A DNA stretch of 64,000 nucleotides, taken from the NCBI RefSeq assembly GCF_038069765.1, contig NZ_JBBPFS010000004.1, positions 310,001 through 374,000 of the forward strand, written 5' to 3'. The notes beneath the pieces are model-generated. The model did no database searches. It was not told where the DNA came from and saw only the letters and a list, made by a program, of their open reading frames with translations. Position numbers and translations under genes: made by a program. Shown here in pieces: positions 32,101 through 41,739 of the stretch. The DNA is from Arthrobacter_B sp038069765. Its GTDB lineage: Bacteria > Actinomycetota > Actinomycetes > Actinomycetales > Micrococcaceae. How positions within the stretch are numbered: the first letter of the stretch is position 1; every line of letters begins with the position of its first letter.

Positions 32101-33579
32101 TTAGCTTTCCTCCGCCAGCCGGGCCGCGTGCTTGGTGATGTTCTTGGCCATGGACGGGAAAATCAGGCCGTGGAACGGGGCAATCAGCCACCAGTACAGC
32201 TTGCCGCCCAGCCCCTTGGGGAAGTAGATGGCACGCTGCCGGTAGAGGCTGCCGTCGCCGTCGGGATCCACCCGCAGCTCCAGCCAGGCCTTTCCGGGAA
32301 CCCGCATTTCGGCGCGCAGCCGCAGCAGGCTTCCGCGCTCGAGGAGCTCCACCCGCCACCAGTCCACGACGTCGCCGGTGAAGAGGGTGGTGGGGTTCCG
32401 CCGGCCGCGGGTGAGCCCGGCCCCGCCCACGGTTTTGTCCAGCACCCCGCGGATGGCCCAGGCCATGGGCAGCGAATACCAGCCGTTCTTGCCGCCGATG
32501 CCCTCGATCACCCGCCAGACATGCTCCGGAGCCACCGCGGACCGGCGCTGGCGGGAATCCACGTAGACGGTCTGCCCGGCCCAGTTCGGGTCGCTGGGCA
32601 GCGGGGATGAGGCCTCATCGGCCGCCGGGGAGGCTCCGGCCCAGGTGGTTTCCACCTCGCCGCGCTTTTCCTTGCCCAGCGCCCGCTTCACCGCTTCGGA
32701 ATAGCCGGTGCGGCCGCCGTCGGGCCCCGGCAGGTAGTCGTCGATGTCGTGTTCCTTGGCCACGGCGTCGTGCTGGAGGGATTCGACCAGCGGCAGCGAC
32801 ATGGACCGGGGGATGGGCGTCACCAGGGCCACCCACATGCCGGCCAGCCGCGGGGCGGGCAGGGGCAGGGCGTAGATCCGGCGCCGCGGCAGGCCCGCTT
32901 CCTCGGCGTAGCCGTTCATGATCTCCGCGTAGGTCAGCACTTCCCGGGAACCGATGTCGAACGTGCGGTTGATATCCGCGGGCAGGTCGACGGCGCGCAC
33001 CAGGTAATGCAGCACGTCGCGGATGGCAATGGGTTCGATTCGCCGGCGCACCCAGCTCGGCGCGGGCATCACCGGCAGGGTTTCGGTCAGGTGGCGGATC
33101 ATTTCAAACGAGGCGGACCCGGAACCGATGACCACTCCGGCCTGGTAAACCACCGCGGGAACCTTGCCCTCAAGCAGGATCCGCCCCACCTCGGTGCGGG
33201 AGCGCATGTGCGGGGAGAGCTCACCCTCCGGATGCAGGCCGCCCAGATAGACAATCCGCCGAACGCCCGCTTCTTCCGCTGCTCGGGCGACGATGTTCGC
33301 AATGTCCTCCTCCTGGGCCGCGAAGCCCTTGCCGGAGGCCATGGAATGGACCAGGAAATAGACCGTATCCGTGTCGGCCATGGCACCTGCCACGGAGTCC
33401 CTGTCCGTGAGGTCGCCCTGGACAATCTCGACGTCGTCGTGCCACGGCACATCGTTCAGCTTCTCCGGGGAACGGACCAGGACGCGCACTTTGTGTCCGT
33501 CCTGAATCAGGAGCGGAACCAGCCGCCCGCCGATGTAGCCCGTGGCGCCCGTTACCAAAACCCGCTGTGGATCCGTCAT
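32101..33579 (-). CDS. NAD(P)-binding SDR with C-terminal DUF2867 domain
   Basis: 492-residue fusion. N-terminal extended/atypical SDR domain (about 1-300): VLVTGATGYIGGRLVPLL dinucleotide motif, VYFLVHSMASG, YLGGLHP. C-terminal DUF2867 (about 340-485) with YVDSRQRRSAVAPEHVWRVIE and WLELRVDPDG, a SRPBCC-like fold. Mycobacterial and Arthrobacter homologs are annotated as nucleoside-diphosphate-sugar epimerase-like; substrate unknown. TAAGTT six bases before the ATG, with GGAAAG in between, indicates a very short or absent leader. Convergent with the pentapeptide gene and divergent from ligD. Confidence 0.85.
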   Translation of the reverse strand: MTDPQRVLVTGATGYIGGRLVPLLIQDGHKVRVLVRSPEKLNDVPWHDDVEIVQGDLTDRDSVAGAMADTDTVYFLVHSMASGKGFAAQEEDIANIVARAAEEAGVRRIVYLGGLHPEGELSPHMRSRTEVGRILLEGKVPAVVYQAGVVIGSGSASFEMIRHLTETLPVMPAPSWVRRRIEPIAIRDVLHYLVRAVDLPADINRTFDIGSREVLTYAEIMNGYAEEAGLPRRRIYALPLPAPRLAGMWVALVTPIPRSMSLPLVESLQHDAVAKEHDIDDYLPGPDGGRTGYSEAVKRALGKEKRGEVETTWAGASPAADEASSPLPSDPNWAGQTVYVDSRQRRSAVAPEHVWRVIEGIGGKNGWYSLPMAWAIRGVLDKTVGGAGLTRGRRNPTTLFTGDVVDWWRVELLERGSLLRLRAEMRVPGKAWLELRVDPDGDGSLYRQRAIYFPKGLGGKLYWWLIAPFHGLIFPSMAKNITKHAARLAEES

Positions 33580-33701
33580 CTTTCCAACTTACACAGGTCC
33601 TTCCACTGAACCGAGGGGAGCGGGAACGCCCGTGGCGTAATTCCCCCAGCAGTCTGACAAATAGTGGAAATTGGCCCGTATTCCCGGTAAGACTAGGGAC
33701 C

Positions 33702-36353
33702 ATGGCGAGCAGCGGAGCGGGTCTGAAGCAGCAGGAAACCGTCAATGTGGACGGCCACCGCCTGCGGCTGACCAACCTCGACAAGGTGCTCTATCCGGAA
33801 ACCGGAACCACCAAGGCCGAGGTCCTGGCGTACTACGCCGCAGTTGCCGAGGCGCTGCTGCCGCACTCCCGCGACCGCCCGTGCACCCGCAAGCGCTGGG
33901 TGCACGGCGTAGGCACTCCGGAGGATCCCGGGCAGGTGTTCTTCCAGAAAAACATTGAGACCTCCGCCCCCACCTGGGTGAAGCGGTTTCCCATCGAGCA
34001 TAAGAGCGGCACCAACATCTATCCGCTGGTCAATGACCTGGCAACGCTGACCTGGCTCGCCCAGAGCGCCGCCCTCGAAATCCACGTGCCGCAGTGGCGC
34101 TTCGGCCCGCGCGGCAAGATCAACAACCCCGACCGGCTGGTGCTGGATCTGGACCCGGGAGAGGGCGCCGACCTGGCCCAGTGCGCCGAAGTTGCCCGGC
34201 TGGCCCGCGACATCCTGGCCGACATGGGCCTCGATGCCCGCCCGGTCACCAGCGGATCCAAGGGCATCCACCTGTACGCGGCGCTGGACGGCCAACAGAC
34301 CTCCGAGGAGGTCAGTGCCGTGGCCCACGAACTCGCCCGGGCACTCGAAGCCGACCATCCGGACCTGATCGTCTCCGATATGAAGAAGTCGCTGCGCACC
34401 GGAAAGGTGCTGCTGGACTGGAGCCAGAACAACCGCAACAAAACCACCATCTGCCCGTACTCCCTGCGCGGACGGTTCACCCCCACGGTTGCTGCTCCGC
34501 GGACCTGGGAAGAGCTGGAAGATCCCAACCTGGCGCAGCTCGATTACGAAGAGGTTGTGCAGCGGCTGGCCGACGACGGCGACCTGCTGGCGGGCATGGA
34601 CTCCGGGGAACTGGATGCGGACGCGCTTGGGGACGGCGAATCCGCTGCCGCTGACCGGCTCAGCAAATACCGCAGCATGCGCGATGCCGCCAAGACCCCC
34701 GAACCGGTGCCCGAGGAGCCCGCCGAACCCTCCGAGGGCAACAGCTTTGTCATCCAGGAGCACCACGCACGGCGCCTGCACTGGGATTTCCGGCTGGAGC
34801 ACGACGGCGTCCTGGTTTCCTGGGCGCTGCCCAAGGGCCCGCCGGATTCGCCGGACAAGAACCATCTGGCCGTCCAGACCGAGGACCATCCGCTGGATTA
34901 CGGCAGTTTTGAAGGCACCATCCCAAAGGGCGAATACGGAGCCGGAGAGGTCCGGATCTGGGACCACGGCACCTACGAGAAGGAAAAATGGCGGGACGGC
35001 AAGGAAGTCATCGCAGTGCTGCACGGACAGCCCGACGGCGGACTCGCCTCTGAAGGCAGCGCCGACCGGCGGTTCGCGCTGATCCACACCGGGGGCAAAG
35101 GCGGGGCCAACAACTGGCTCATCCACCTCATGAAGCACCAGCCGCAGTCTGGACCGAACTCCGGGTCGGAAGACGCCGGGGCGGCGGCGAAGAAAGCCGG
35201 GCCGCCGACGAAAGAACCCGCAGCCACGGCAAAGGCCGGCGAAAGGAACGGGGCAGGTTCTGCAGATTCGCCGCAGGAGGCAGTCGCAGCAGCCGCCGCG
35301 GCACCCGCGCCCAGCCGTAAAACCCTTCCGGGTACGGCGGACGTCCCCCGGGCCGTGGCCGCCGACGCAGCGGAGCACGGCATGCCGTCACTGGAACCCA
35401 TGCTCGCCACCTTGGGCACCCGCGCCGACGTCGGCGACGAGGACGAGTGGGGCTTCGAGATGAAATGGGACGGCGTCCGCGCCATTGTCGACGTCACCCC
35501 GGAAGGAACCCGGCTGATCAGCCGCAACGGCAATGACATGACCGCCGCCTACCCCGAGCTGCAGGAACTGGGCGAGTACCTGAACGGGGAACGGGCCGTC
35601 CTCGACGGCGAGATTGTGGCGGTCAACAAGGCCGGCCGCCCCGACTTCGGGCTGCTGCAGCCGCGGATGCACCTGACGAAAAGGCGAGAGATCGAAGCCG
35701 CCGCGGCCCGGACCCCCGTGCATTTGATGCTCTTTGACCTGCTCTGGCTGGACGGCAACTCCCTTCTGGAACTGCCCTATACGCAGCGCCGGGAGATCCT
35801 GCAGCAGGCGGTGGAACCTGCGGGGGAGGACGGCCATGTCCAGGTGCCGCCGGCGCTGGACATGTCCATGGAGGACGCGGTGGAATCCAGCAGGGAACTC
35901 GGACTGGAAGGAGTGATGGCCAAGCGCCTGGCCGCCGTCTACCTGCCCGGCCGGCGGTCCAGGAGCTGGATCAAGCTCAAGAACTCCTTCACCCAGGAGG
36001 TGGTGGTGGTCGGCTGGCGCCCGGGCAAGGGCAACCGTGCCCACAAGATCGGCTCCCTGCTCGTCGCCGTCCCGGACGGACATGACCTGACGTACATTGG
36101 CCGGGTGGGCTCCGGGCTCAGCGAAAAGGACCTGGCCCTGGTGGGCGGCAAACTCAAGAAACTGGGCCGCAAGACGCCGCCACTCAATGACGTGCCCGCC
36201 GCAGACGCCTCCGACGCCCAGTGGGTCCGGCCCGTCCTGGTGGGTGAGGTGACCTATTCGGAGCGCACGTCCACCGGCAAGCTGCGCCACCCCGCCTGGC
36301 GGGGGCTGCGGCCGGACAAGAAACCCTCCGACGTCGTGATGGAAGTCCCCTGA
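33702..36353 (+). CDS. ligD: ATP-dependent DNA ligase D (POL-PE-LIG)
   Basis: 883-residue repair enzyme working with Ku. Domain order: polymerase/primase (about 15-300; catalytic Asp149 and Asp151 in LDLDPGEG), phosphoesterase (about 345-485; FVIQEHHARRLHWDFRLEHDG), a Lys/Ala/Pro linker, and ligase (about 570-875; FEMKWDGVRAI with adenylated Lys588). This is the actinobacterial order. The frame is open 45 codons upstream, but homology starts at MASSGAGLKQ (33702). Divergent from the SDR-DUF2867 gene. Confidence 0.95.
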   Translation: MASSGAGLKQQETVNVDGHRLRLTNLDKVLYPETGTTKAEVLAYYAAVAEALLPHSRDRPCTRKRWVHGVGTPEDPGQVFFQKNIETSAPTWVKRFPIEHKSGTNIYPLVNDLATLTWLAQSAALEIHVPQWRFGPRGKINNPDRLVLDLDPGEGADLAQCAEVARLARDILADMGLDARPVTSGSKGIHLYAALDGQQTSEEVSAVAHELARALEADHPDLIVSDMKKSLRTGKVLLDWSQNNRNKTTICPYSLRGRFTPTVAAPRTWEELEDPNLAQLDYEEVVQRLADDGDLLAGMDSGELDADALGDGESAAADRLSKYRSMRDAAKTPEPVPEEPAEPSEGNSFVIQEHHARRLHWDFRLEHDGVLVSWALPKGPPDSPDKNHLAVQTEDHPLDYGSFEGTIPKGEYGAGEVRIWDHGTYEKEKWRDGKEVIAVLHGQPDGGLASEGSADRRFALIHTGGKGGANNWLIHLMKHQPQSGPNSGSEDAGAAAKKAGPPTKEPAATAKAGERNGAGSADSPQEAVAAAAAAPAPSRKTLPGTADVPRAVAADAAEHGMPSLEPMLATLGTRADVGDEDEWGFEMKWDGVRAIVDVTPEGTRLISRNGNDMTAAYPELQELGEYLNGERAVLDGEIVAVNKAGRPDFGLLQPRMHLTKRREIEAAAARTPVHLMLFDLLWLDGNSLLELPYTQRREILQQAVEPAGEDGHVQVPPALDMSMEDAVESSRELGLEGVMAKRLAAVYLPGRRSRSWIKLKNSFTQEVVVVGWRPGKGNRAHKIGSLLVAVPDGHDLTYIGRVGSGLSEKDLALVGGKLKKLGRKTPPLNDVPAADASDAQWVRPVLVGEVTYSERTSTGKLRHPAWRGLRPDKKPSDVVMEVP

Positions 36354-36454
36354 CCGCCTGCTGACAGATCCGCTGAACCGTTCCGCCGCCGCACCTCCGC
36401 CGCCGATCATCCGCCGTCGGAACCCGCTGAACCAACCCGCCAAGGAGGCACCGC

Positions 36455-38914
36455 ATGACCTCTGCGCCAACTGCACCGGAACAACCCCTGAGCGAGACCC
36501 TGACAGACGTGGACACGTGGTGGCGGGCCGCCAACTACCTCTCCGCCGGGCAGATCTACCTGCGGGACAACCCCCTGCTGCGACGCCCGCTGGAAAAGAA
36601 GGACGTCAAGGCCCGGCTGCTCGGCCACTGGGGCACCACACCGGGCCTCAACTTCATCTACGCTCACCTGAACCGGTTCATCCGCGAGCAGGGGCGCGAG
36701 ATCCTGTTCATCACCGGCCCCGGCCACGGCGGCCCCGCGAACGTCGCCAACGCCTGGCTCGAGGGCACTTACTCCGAGATCTACAGCCACGTGGGCAAGG
36801 ACGAGGACGGCCTGCGGACCCTGTTTCGGCAGTTCTCCTACCCCGGCGGCGTGCCCAGCCACGCGGCCCCGGAAACCCCCGGCTCCATCCACGAAGGCGG
36901 TGAGCTGGGGTATTCCCTGGCGCACGCCTACGGTGCGGTGTTCGACAACCCCAACCTGATCGCCGCCACCGTCATCGGCGACGGCGAGGCCGAAACCGGG
37001 CCGCTGGCCGCCAGCTGGCACTCCAACAGCTTCCTGGATCCGGCAGTCGACGGGGCAGTGCTGCCCATCCTGCACCTGAACGGCTACAAGATTGCCAACC
37101 CCACCATCCTGTCCCGGATGCCCGAGGAACAGCTGGTGAAGCTGATGGAGGGCTACGGCTACCGCCCCTACCTGGTCACTGTGGAGGACCCGGCGTCCAC
37201 GGCGCAGGCGCACGCCGATTTCGCCGAGGCGCTGGAAGCCTGCCTGGCGGAAATCGACGCCATCCAGGCTCCCTACCGCTCGGGGGCGCGCACGGCAGTT
37301 CCCGCCGACGCCCCGGACGCCGACGAGCGCAACATCCATGCCCCGCGCTGGCCGATGATCGTGTTCCGCTCGCCGAAGGGATGGACCGGCCCGGCCGTGG
37401 TGGACGGCAAACAGGTGGAGGGCACCTGGCGCGCGCACCAGGTGCCGCTGTCCGAAATCCATGACAACCCGGAGCATTTGGCGCAGCTGGAGGAATGGCT
37501 GCAGTCCTACCGTCCGGAGGAACTGTTCGACGACGCCGGCCGGCTGCGTGCCGGGATTGCCGCACTCGCCCCGGCCGGAGACCTGCGGATGAGCGCCACC
37601 CCGTACGCCAACGGCGGCCGGCTGCTGCAGGACCTGGCACTGCCGGCCTACGCCGAGCACGCCGTGGACGTGGAGAAACCCGGAACACAGCGGATCTCCC
37701 CGATGATCACCGCCGGCGGCTACCTGCGGGACGTCATTTCGAAAAACCCGTCCAATTTCCGGATCTTCGGGCCGGACGAGACTGCCTCCAACCGGCTGCA
37801 GGCAGTCTACGAAGTGACCGACAAGGCCTGGCAGCAGCGCATCGACGAGATCGATGAGAACCTCGCCCGCAGCGGACGGGTGGCGGAAGTCCTGTCCGAG
37901 CACCTCTGTGAGGGCTGGCTGGAGGGATACCTGCTGACCGGCCGGCACGGGGTGTTCAACTGCTACGAGGCCTTTGTCCACATTGTCGATTCCATGTTCA
38001 ACCAGCACGCCAAATGGCTGAAGGTCAGCCGCGGGCTCTCCTGGCGGCAGCCCGTGGCATCACTGAACTACCTGCTCTCCAGCCATGTATGGCAGCAGGA
38101 CCACAACGGCTTCTCGCACCAGGACCCGGGCTTCATTGACCACGTGGTGAACAAAAAGGCGGACGTCATCCGGGTGTACCTGCCGCCGGACGTGAACACC
38201 ATGCTCGCCGTCACCGAGCACATCCTGGGCACCCGGGACCGGGTGAACGTGGTGGTTTCGGGCAAGCAGCCCACCCCTGCCTGGCTTAGTCCGCAGGAAG
38301 CGCTGCTGCACGTCCAGCGGGGCATCGGCATCTGGGACTTCGCCGGAAGCGAAACCGCGGGGCCCGGCGGGAAGACCGATCCCGACGTCGTCATGGCCTG
38401 CGCCGGCGACGTGCCCACGCTGGAAACCGTGGCGGCCGCCGCCCTGCTGAAGGAGCAGTTGCCGAACCTGAAAATCCGGGTGGTCAATGTGGTGGACCTG
38501 ATGCGCCTGCAGGACGAGGCGGAGCACCCGCACGGGCTGTCCGACAGGGATTTTGACACCCTCTTCACCCAGGACAAGCCCGTCATTTTCGCGTATCACG
38601 GCTATCCCTGGCTGATCCACCGGCTCACGTACCGGCGGACAAACCACGGGAATCTGCACGTGCGCGGCTACAAGGAGGAGGGCACCACCACCACGCCGTT
38701 CGACATGGCCATGCTGAACCAGATCGACCGGTTCCAGTTGGCCATAGACGTGCTGGACCGGGTAGCGTCGCTGGGATCAACGCAGGCCGGTTTCCGGCAG
38801 TGGCTGCAGGATGAACGGGCACGCTGCCGGCAGTACACCCGGGACGAAGGGCAGGACCCGCCGTACATCACGGGCTGGGAACTGCAGGAAGCCTCGGAAC
38901 AGACTGCGGACTGA
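36455..38914 (+). CDS. xfp: Phosphoketolase (Xfp family)
   Basis: 819-residue thiamine-diphosphate enzyme cleaving xylulose-5-P and/or fructose-6-P to acetyl-P. Recognised by WWRAANYLSAGQIYL, GHWGTTPGLNFIYAHLNR, TGPGHGGPA, EGGELGYSLAHAYGA and GDGEAETGPLA (ThDP-Mg site), SHVWQQDHNGFSHQDPG and PPDVNTML. Strong AAGGAGG eight bases before the ATG. It lies about 100 bp after ligD and 42 bp before an SRPBCC gene. Specificity between X5P and F6P cannot be read here. Confidence 0.94.
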   Translation: MTSAPTAPEQPLSETLTDVDTWWRAANYLSAGQIYLRDNPLLRRPLEKKDVKARLLGHWGTTPGLNFIYAHLNRFIREQGREILFITGPGHGGPANVANAWLEGTYSEIYSHVGKDEDGLRTLFRQFSYPGGVPSHAAPETPGSIHEGGELGYSLAHAYGAVFDNPNLIAATVIGDGEAETGPLAASWHSNSFLDPAVDGAVLPILHLNGYKIANPTILSRMPEEQLVKLMEGYGYRPYLVTVEDPASTAQAHADFAEALEACLAEIDAIQAPYRSGARTAVPADAPDADERNIHAPRWPMIVFRSPKGWTGPAVVDGKQVEGTWRAHQVPLSEIHDNPEHLAQLEEWLQSYRPEELFDDAGRLRAGIAALAPAGDLRMSATPYANGGRLLQDLALPAYAEHAVDVEKPGTQRISPMITAGGYLRDVISKNPSNFRIFGPDETASNRLQAVYEVTDKAWQQRIDEIDENLARSGRVAEVLSEHLCEGWLEGYLLTGRHGVFNCYEAFVHIVDSMFNQHAKWLKVSRGLSWRQPVASLNYLLSSHVWQQDHNGFSHQDPGFIDHVVNKKADVIRVYLPPDVNTMLAVTEHILGTRDRVNVVVSGKQPTPAWLSPQEALLHVQRGIGIWDFAGSETAGPGGKTDPDVVMACAGDVPTLETVAAAALLKEQLPNLKIRVVNVVDLMRLQDEAEHPHGLSDRDFDTLFTQDKPVIFAYHGYPWLIHRLTYRRTNHGNLHVRGYKEEGTTTTPFDMAMLNQIDRFQLAIDVLDRVASLGSTQAGFRQWLQDERARCRQYTRDEGQDPPYITGWELQEASEQTAD

Positions 38915-38956
38915 GCCGCGAAGGTACGTACTATCCATCTATCGAAGGAGAGTTCA

Positions 38957-39424
38957 TTGACCACTGATCAGACGAGCGTAGTAGTTTCCCGGGTCATCGA
39001 TGCCTCGGCAGCAGACATCTTCAACCTGTTGTCCAACCCCGAGCGCCACTCCGAGCTGGACGGCTCCGGCATGGTGGTCTCGGACGAGAAGACCGACCGC
39101 ATCACCGCTTCGGGCCAGGTTTTCACCATGAACATGAACAACGAAAAAATGGGCGACTACCAGACGGAAAACCACGTCACCGGGTACGACCACAACAAGC
39201 TGCTCGCGTGGCAGACGGCTCCGGCCGGCACCGAGCCCAAGGGCTGGCAGTGGGTCTGGGAGCTGCAGGCCGACGGCGCGGATTCCACCGAGGTCACCCT
39301 GACCTACGACTGGTCCCACGTCACGGACAAGGAGACCCTGAAGAAGGTGTCCTTCCCGATGGTGTCCAAGGATGACCTCGAGGAGTCGCTGAACAAGCTC
39401 GCCGCGGCGGTCTCCGGAGCGTAG
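38957..39424 (+). CDS. SRPBCC-family protein
   Basis: 155-residue START/SRPBCC-fold protein: SRVIDASAADIFNLLSNPERH, a central beta sheet, and a C-terminal helix. Ligand unknown; often annotated polyketide cyclase/dehydrase-like. Start is TTG with AAGGAG seven bases upstream; no ATG/GTG alternative keeps the full N-terminus. Possibly cotranscribed with xfp. Confidence 0.82.
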   Translation: MTTDQTSVVVSRVIDASAADIFNLLSNPERHSELDGSGMVVSDEKTDRITASGQVFTMNMNNEKMGDYQTENHVTGYDHNKLLAWQTAPAGTEPKGWQWVWELQADGADSTEVTLTYDWSHVTDKETLKKVSFPMVSKDDLEESLNKLAAAVSGA

Positions 39425-39439
39425 CGCTTCTCACCCCCC

Positions 39440-39495
39440 GCACGACGACGGCGGCCGGTTCCCTTCGCGGTGAAGGAAACCGGCCGCCGTCGTGC
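39440..39495. terminator. Bidirectional terminator hairpin
   Basis: Long stem: GCACGACGACGGCGGCCGGTT region paired with AACCGGCCGCCGTCGTGC (39473-39495 arm), with one 3-base bulge and a seven-base loop. It lies between convergent SRPBCC and SDR genes. Core shared with hairpins at 16633 and 60143. Confidence 0.7.
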
Positions 39496-39530
39496 ACTGA
39501 ATCGGCCGCCTTCGGCCTGTGGAGCGGCGG

Positions 39531-40532
39531 TTAGACCGCCGACCAGCCGCCGTCGGAGGGCAGGATGGCGCCGTTGATGTTCACGCCGTCGTCGCTGAGC
39601 AGGAACGTGATGGACGCTGCCAGCTCCTCGGCGGAGGCCAGGCCCGGAATGTTGACGCGGGCGGGGGTCAGGCGGGCTTCGCCGTACTCGCTGGTCTTGC
39701 CGCCCATCGGAATGCCGGTGGCCACGCCGCCCGGAGCCACAGCGTTTACGCGGATGCCTTCCTTGGCATACATGAACGCGGTGCTGCGGGTAATGCCCAC
39801 AACAGCGTGCTTGGACGCCGTGTAGGCCACGCCGGAGGCCGAGCCGCGCAGGCCGGCCTCCGAGGTGATGTTCACGATCGAGCCCTTGTGCGCTTCGAGC
39901 ATGGTCGGCAGCACGGCGCGGGTCAGGCGCATCAGGCCGTCCACGTTCACGGCGAAGATCTTCTGCCACATGGCGTCGGAGACCTCGTGCAGCGGGCTGA
40001 AGTCGTCATTGATGCCGGCCACGTTGGCCAGGCCGTCAATCGTGGCACCGGATGCTTCCATGATGCGGTCAATGGCGGCGGCGTCGGTCAGGTCTCCCGC
40101 AACCGGAACAATGGCGTCGCCAAGCTCGGCGGCGAGCTCCTTGATGCGGTCCTCGGCAATGTCGACGGCGATGACGCGGCCGCCTTCGCGGACAATCCGT
40201 CCGGCGGTGGCGCGGCCGATGCCGGAACCGGCGCCGGTGACGATCACGGTGCGGCCTTCGAAGCGGCCGGGAACGGTCGGCAGGACAGCCTCGGCGGTTT
40301 CGGGCATGACGCCGCCGTTGGCAGCCTTGACGAGTTCATCCACCGCTGCCTGCGGGAACTTGCCCTGGCTCAGGTCTACCAGCTGCTGCAGCTTCAGGCT
40401 CAGCGCCGGGCCCAGCGTGGACTCGTCGCTTCCGGCTGCGGCGAGCATGCCGCGGATGGCGGGTCCGCCCGCGGGGTGGTCGAGCCACTGCTGGACGGTG
40501 TTCTGGGCAGTGATGGGCTGGTTCGTGGCCAT
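39531..40532 (-). CDS. SDR dehydrogenase with N-terminal extension
   Basis: 333-residue protein. Residues about 92-333 form a classical SDR: VTGAGSGIG cofactor motif, NVAGIND, ITSEAG...VAYTASKHAV catalytic Tyr-Lys, and PSDGGWSAV C-terminus. Residues 1-75 are an extra helical module (TVQQWLDHPAGGPAIRGML, LSLKLQQLVDLSQGKFP) resembling a small domain I associate with some actinobacterial glycoside hydrolases; this link is from memory and unverified. Divergent from a LacI-type gene with a palindrome between them, so probably carbohydrate-linked. Confidence 0.85.
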   Translation of the reverse strand: MATNQPITAQNTVQQWLDHPAGGPAIRGMLAAAGSDESTLGPALSLKLQQLVDLSQGKFPQAAVDELVKAANGGVMPETAEAVLPTVPGRFEGRTVIVTGAGSGIGRATAGRIVREGGRVIAVDIAEDRIKELAAELGDAIVPVAGDLTDAAAIDRIMEASGATIDGLANVAGINDDFSPLHEVSDAMWQKIFAVNVDGLMRLTRAVLPTMLEAHKGSIVNITSEAGLRGSASGVAYTASKHAVVGITRSTAFMYAKEGIRVNAVAPGGVATGIPMGGKTSEYGEARLTPARVNIPGLASAEELAASITFLLSDDGVNINGAILPSDGGWSAV

Positions 40533-40599
40533 GCCGGTCCTTTCGGTGGGGATGCGGCCGCAGCTGCGGTCGCCTTCTTGCCGGCAGCTTGGCGCGTGG

Positions 40600-40611
40600 T
40601 TACACGTGTAA
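40600..40611. promoter_or_regulatory. LacI-type operator
   Basis: TTACACGTGTAA, a perfect 12-bp palindrome with the central CG typical of LacI-family sites, in the 177-bp gap between the divergent SDR and LacI genes. Confidence 0.7.
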
Positions 40612-40709
40612 GTTGCCTGTATCGTCAGACTACCGGAGAAATCCGGAACTGATAAGTACCGGAAGGCGGGCTGCAGCCCGCCGTCCGGGGAACGGAAAGG
40701 GACGGCGAG

Positions 40710-41717
40710 GTGGATCGCAGAGTCACGTCAACCGACGTCGCGCAGGCAGCGGGAGTCTCGCGCGCCACCGTCAGCTACGTGCTGAACGGCAGTGCGGCCC
40801 AGAGCATTTCCGCGGCCACCAGGGAGCGGGTGCTCTCAGCTGCCCGCCACCTCGGATATACGCCCTCCACCGCCGCCCGGACCCTGCGCCGCGGACGCAG
40901 CGACCTGGTCCTGATGCTGCTGCCGCCCGAACCGCTGGGCCGGGCCCTGGCCATGATCATTGATGCCGCCTCCGAACAGTTGGAACGGCACGGCCTGCGG
41001 CTGATTGCGCACCGGCTGCCGCCGCAGGGCGGCGCGGTGTCCCTGGTCCATTCGCTGGCCCCTGCCGCGCTGATCCTGACCACTGCGCTGGAAGAGCCGG
41101 AGCTGGCAGCATTGCGGGCCGCCGGGCTCCCGGTCGCCTCGCTGCACGAGGCACTGTCCGATCCGCTCAGCCCCGACCTGGGCATCGGAGCGCTCCAGGT
41201 GAAGCACTTGGCCGAAGCCGGGCACCAGCGGATCGGAGTGGCTGTGCCGCCCGAACCCGGTTACTCCTGGCGGGTGCAGATCCGGCTGGCGGCCATCCGC
41301 GAGGCGTGCGCCCGGCACCGGCTGCCCCCGCCGGCGGTTGAACACCTGCGGCTGGACGCGGACGAGGCTGCGGCGTCGGTGGCCCGCTGGCTGGAGGCAC
41401 CCGAGCCGGTCACTGCAGTCTGTGCGTTCGATGACGACCACGCCTTTGCCCTGCTCTCCGGACTCGCTGCGCTGGGCCGGCGGGCTCCGCAGGACCTTGC
41501 CGTGATCGGGGCGGAGGATGTTCCGCTGGCGTCGCTGGCGCTGCCCCCGCTGACCACGGTGCGCGTGGATACCCGGCTGCTGGGGGAGCGCTTCGCCCGG
41601 ATGGCCCTGGCGGAAACGCCCGACGGCGGCGGGGACAGCGCTGCTCCGCCCGTGAGCCTCGCAGCACCTGGCGGCGCTGTTCCGCCCGTGAGCCTCATCG
41701 TGCGGGCCTCGGCCTAA
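40710..41717 (+). CDS. LacI-family transcriptional regulator
   Basis: 335-residue regulator. N-terminal helix-turn-helix and hinge helix (about 5-60: TDVAQAAGVSRATVSYVLNG, STAARTLRRGRSD), then a periplasmic-binding-protein-like sensor domain to about 305. The C-terminal ~30 residues contain a duplicated PPVSL(A/I) segment. Effector unknown. GTG start with AAAGGGA upstream. Probably regulates itself and the divergent SDR through TTACACGTGTAA. Confidence 0.9.
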   Translation: MDRRVTSTDVAQAAGVSRATVSYVLNGSAAQSISAATRERVLSAARHLGYTPSTAARTLRRGRSDLVLMLLPPEPLGRALAMIIDAASEQLERHGLRLIAHRLPPQGGAVSLVHSLAPAALILTTALEEPELAALRAAGLPVASLHEALSDPLSPDLGIGALQVKHLAEAGHQRIGVAVPPEPGYSWRVQIRLAAIREACARHRLPPPAVEHLRLDADEAAASVARWLEAPEPVTAVCAFDDDHAFALLSGLAALGRRAPQDLAVIGAEDVPLASLALPPLTTVRVDTRLLGERFARMALAETPDGGGDSAAPPVSLAAPGGAVPPVSLIVRASA

Positions 41718-41723
41718 CGCCCG

Positions 41724-41739
41724 CGGACCTGTTGGTCCG
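41724..41739. terminator. Short convergent hairpin
   Basis: CGGACC-TGTT-GGTCCG, abutting the stop codon of the winged-helix gene, seven bases after the lacI-type stop. Confidence 0.4.

Noticed and set aside
33693..35378. 561-aa antisense frame opposite ligD
   Set aside because: Shadow of the ligD coding sequence; composition unlike a real protein.
36407..38008. 533-aa antisense frame opposite phosphoketolase
   Set aside because: Shadow frame created by codon bias of xfp.
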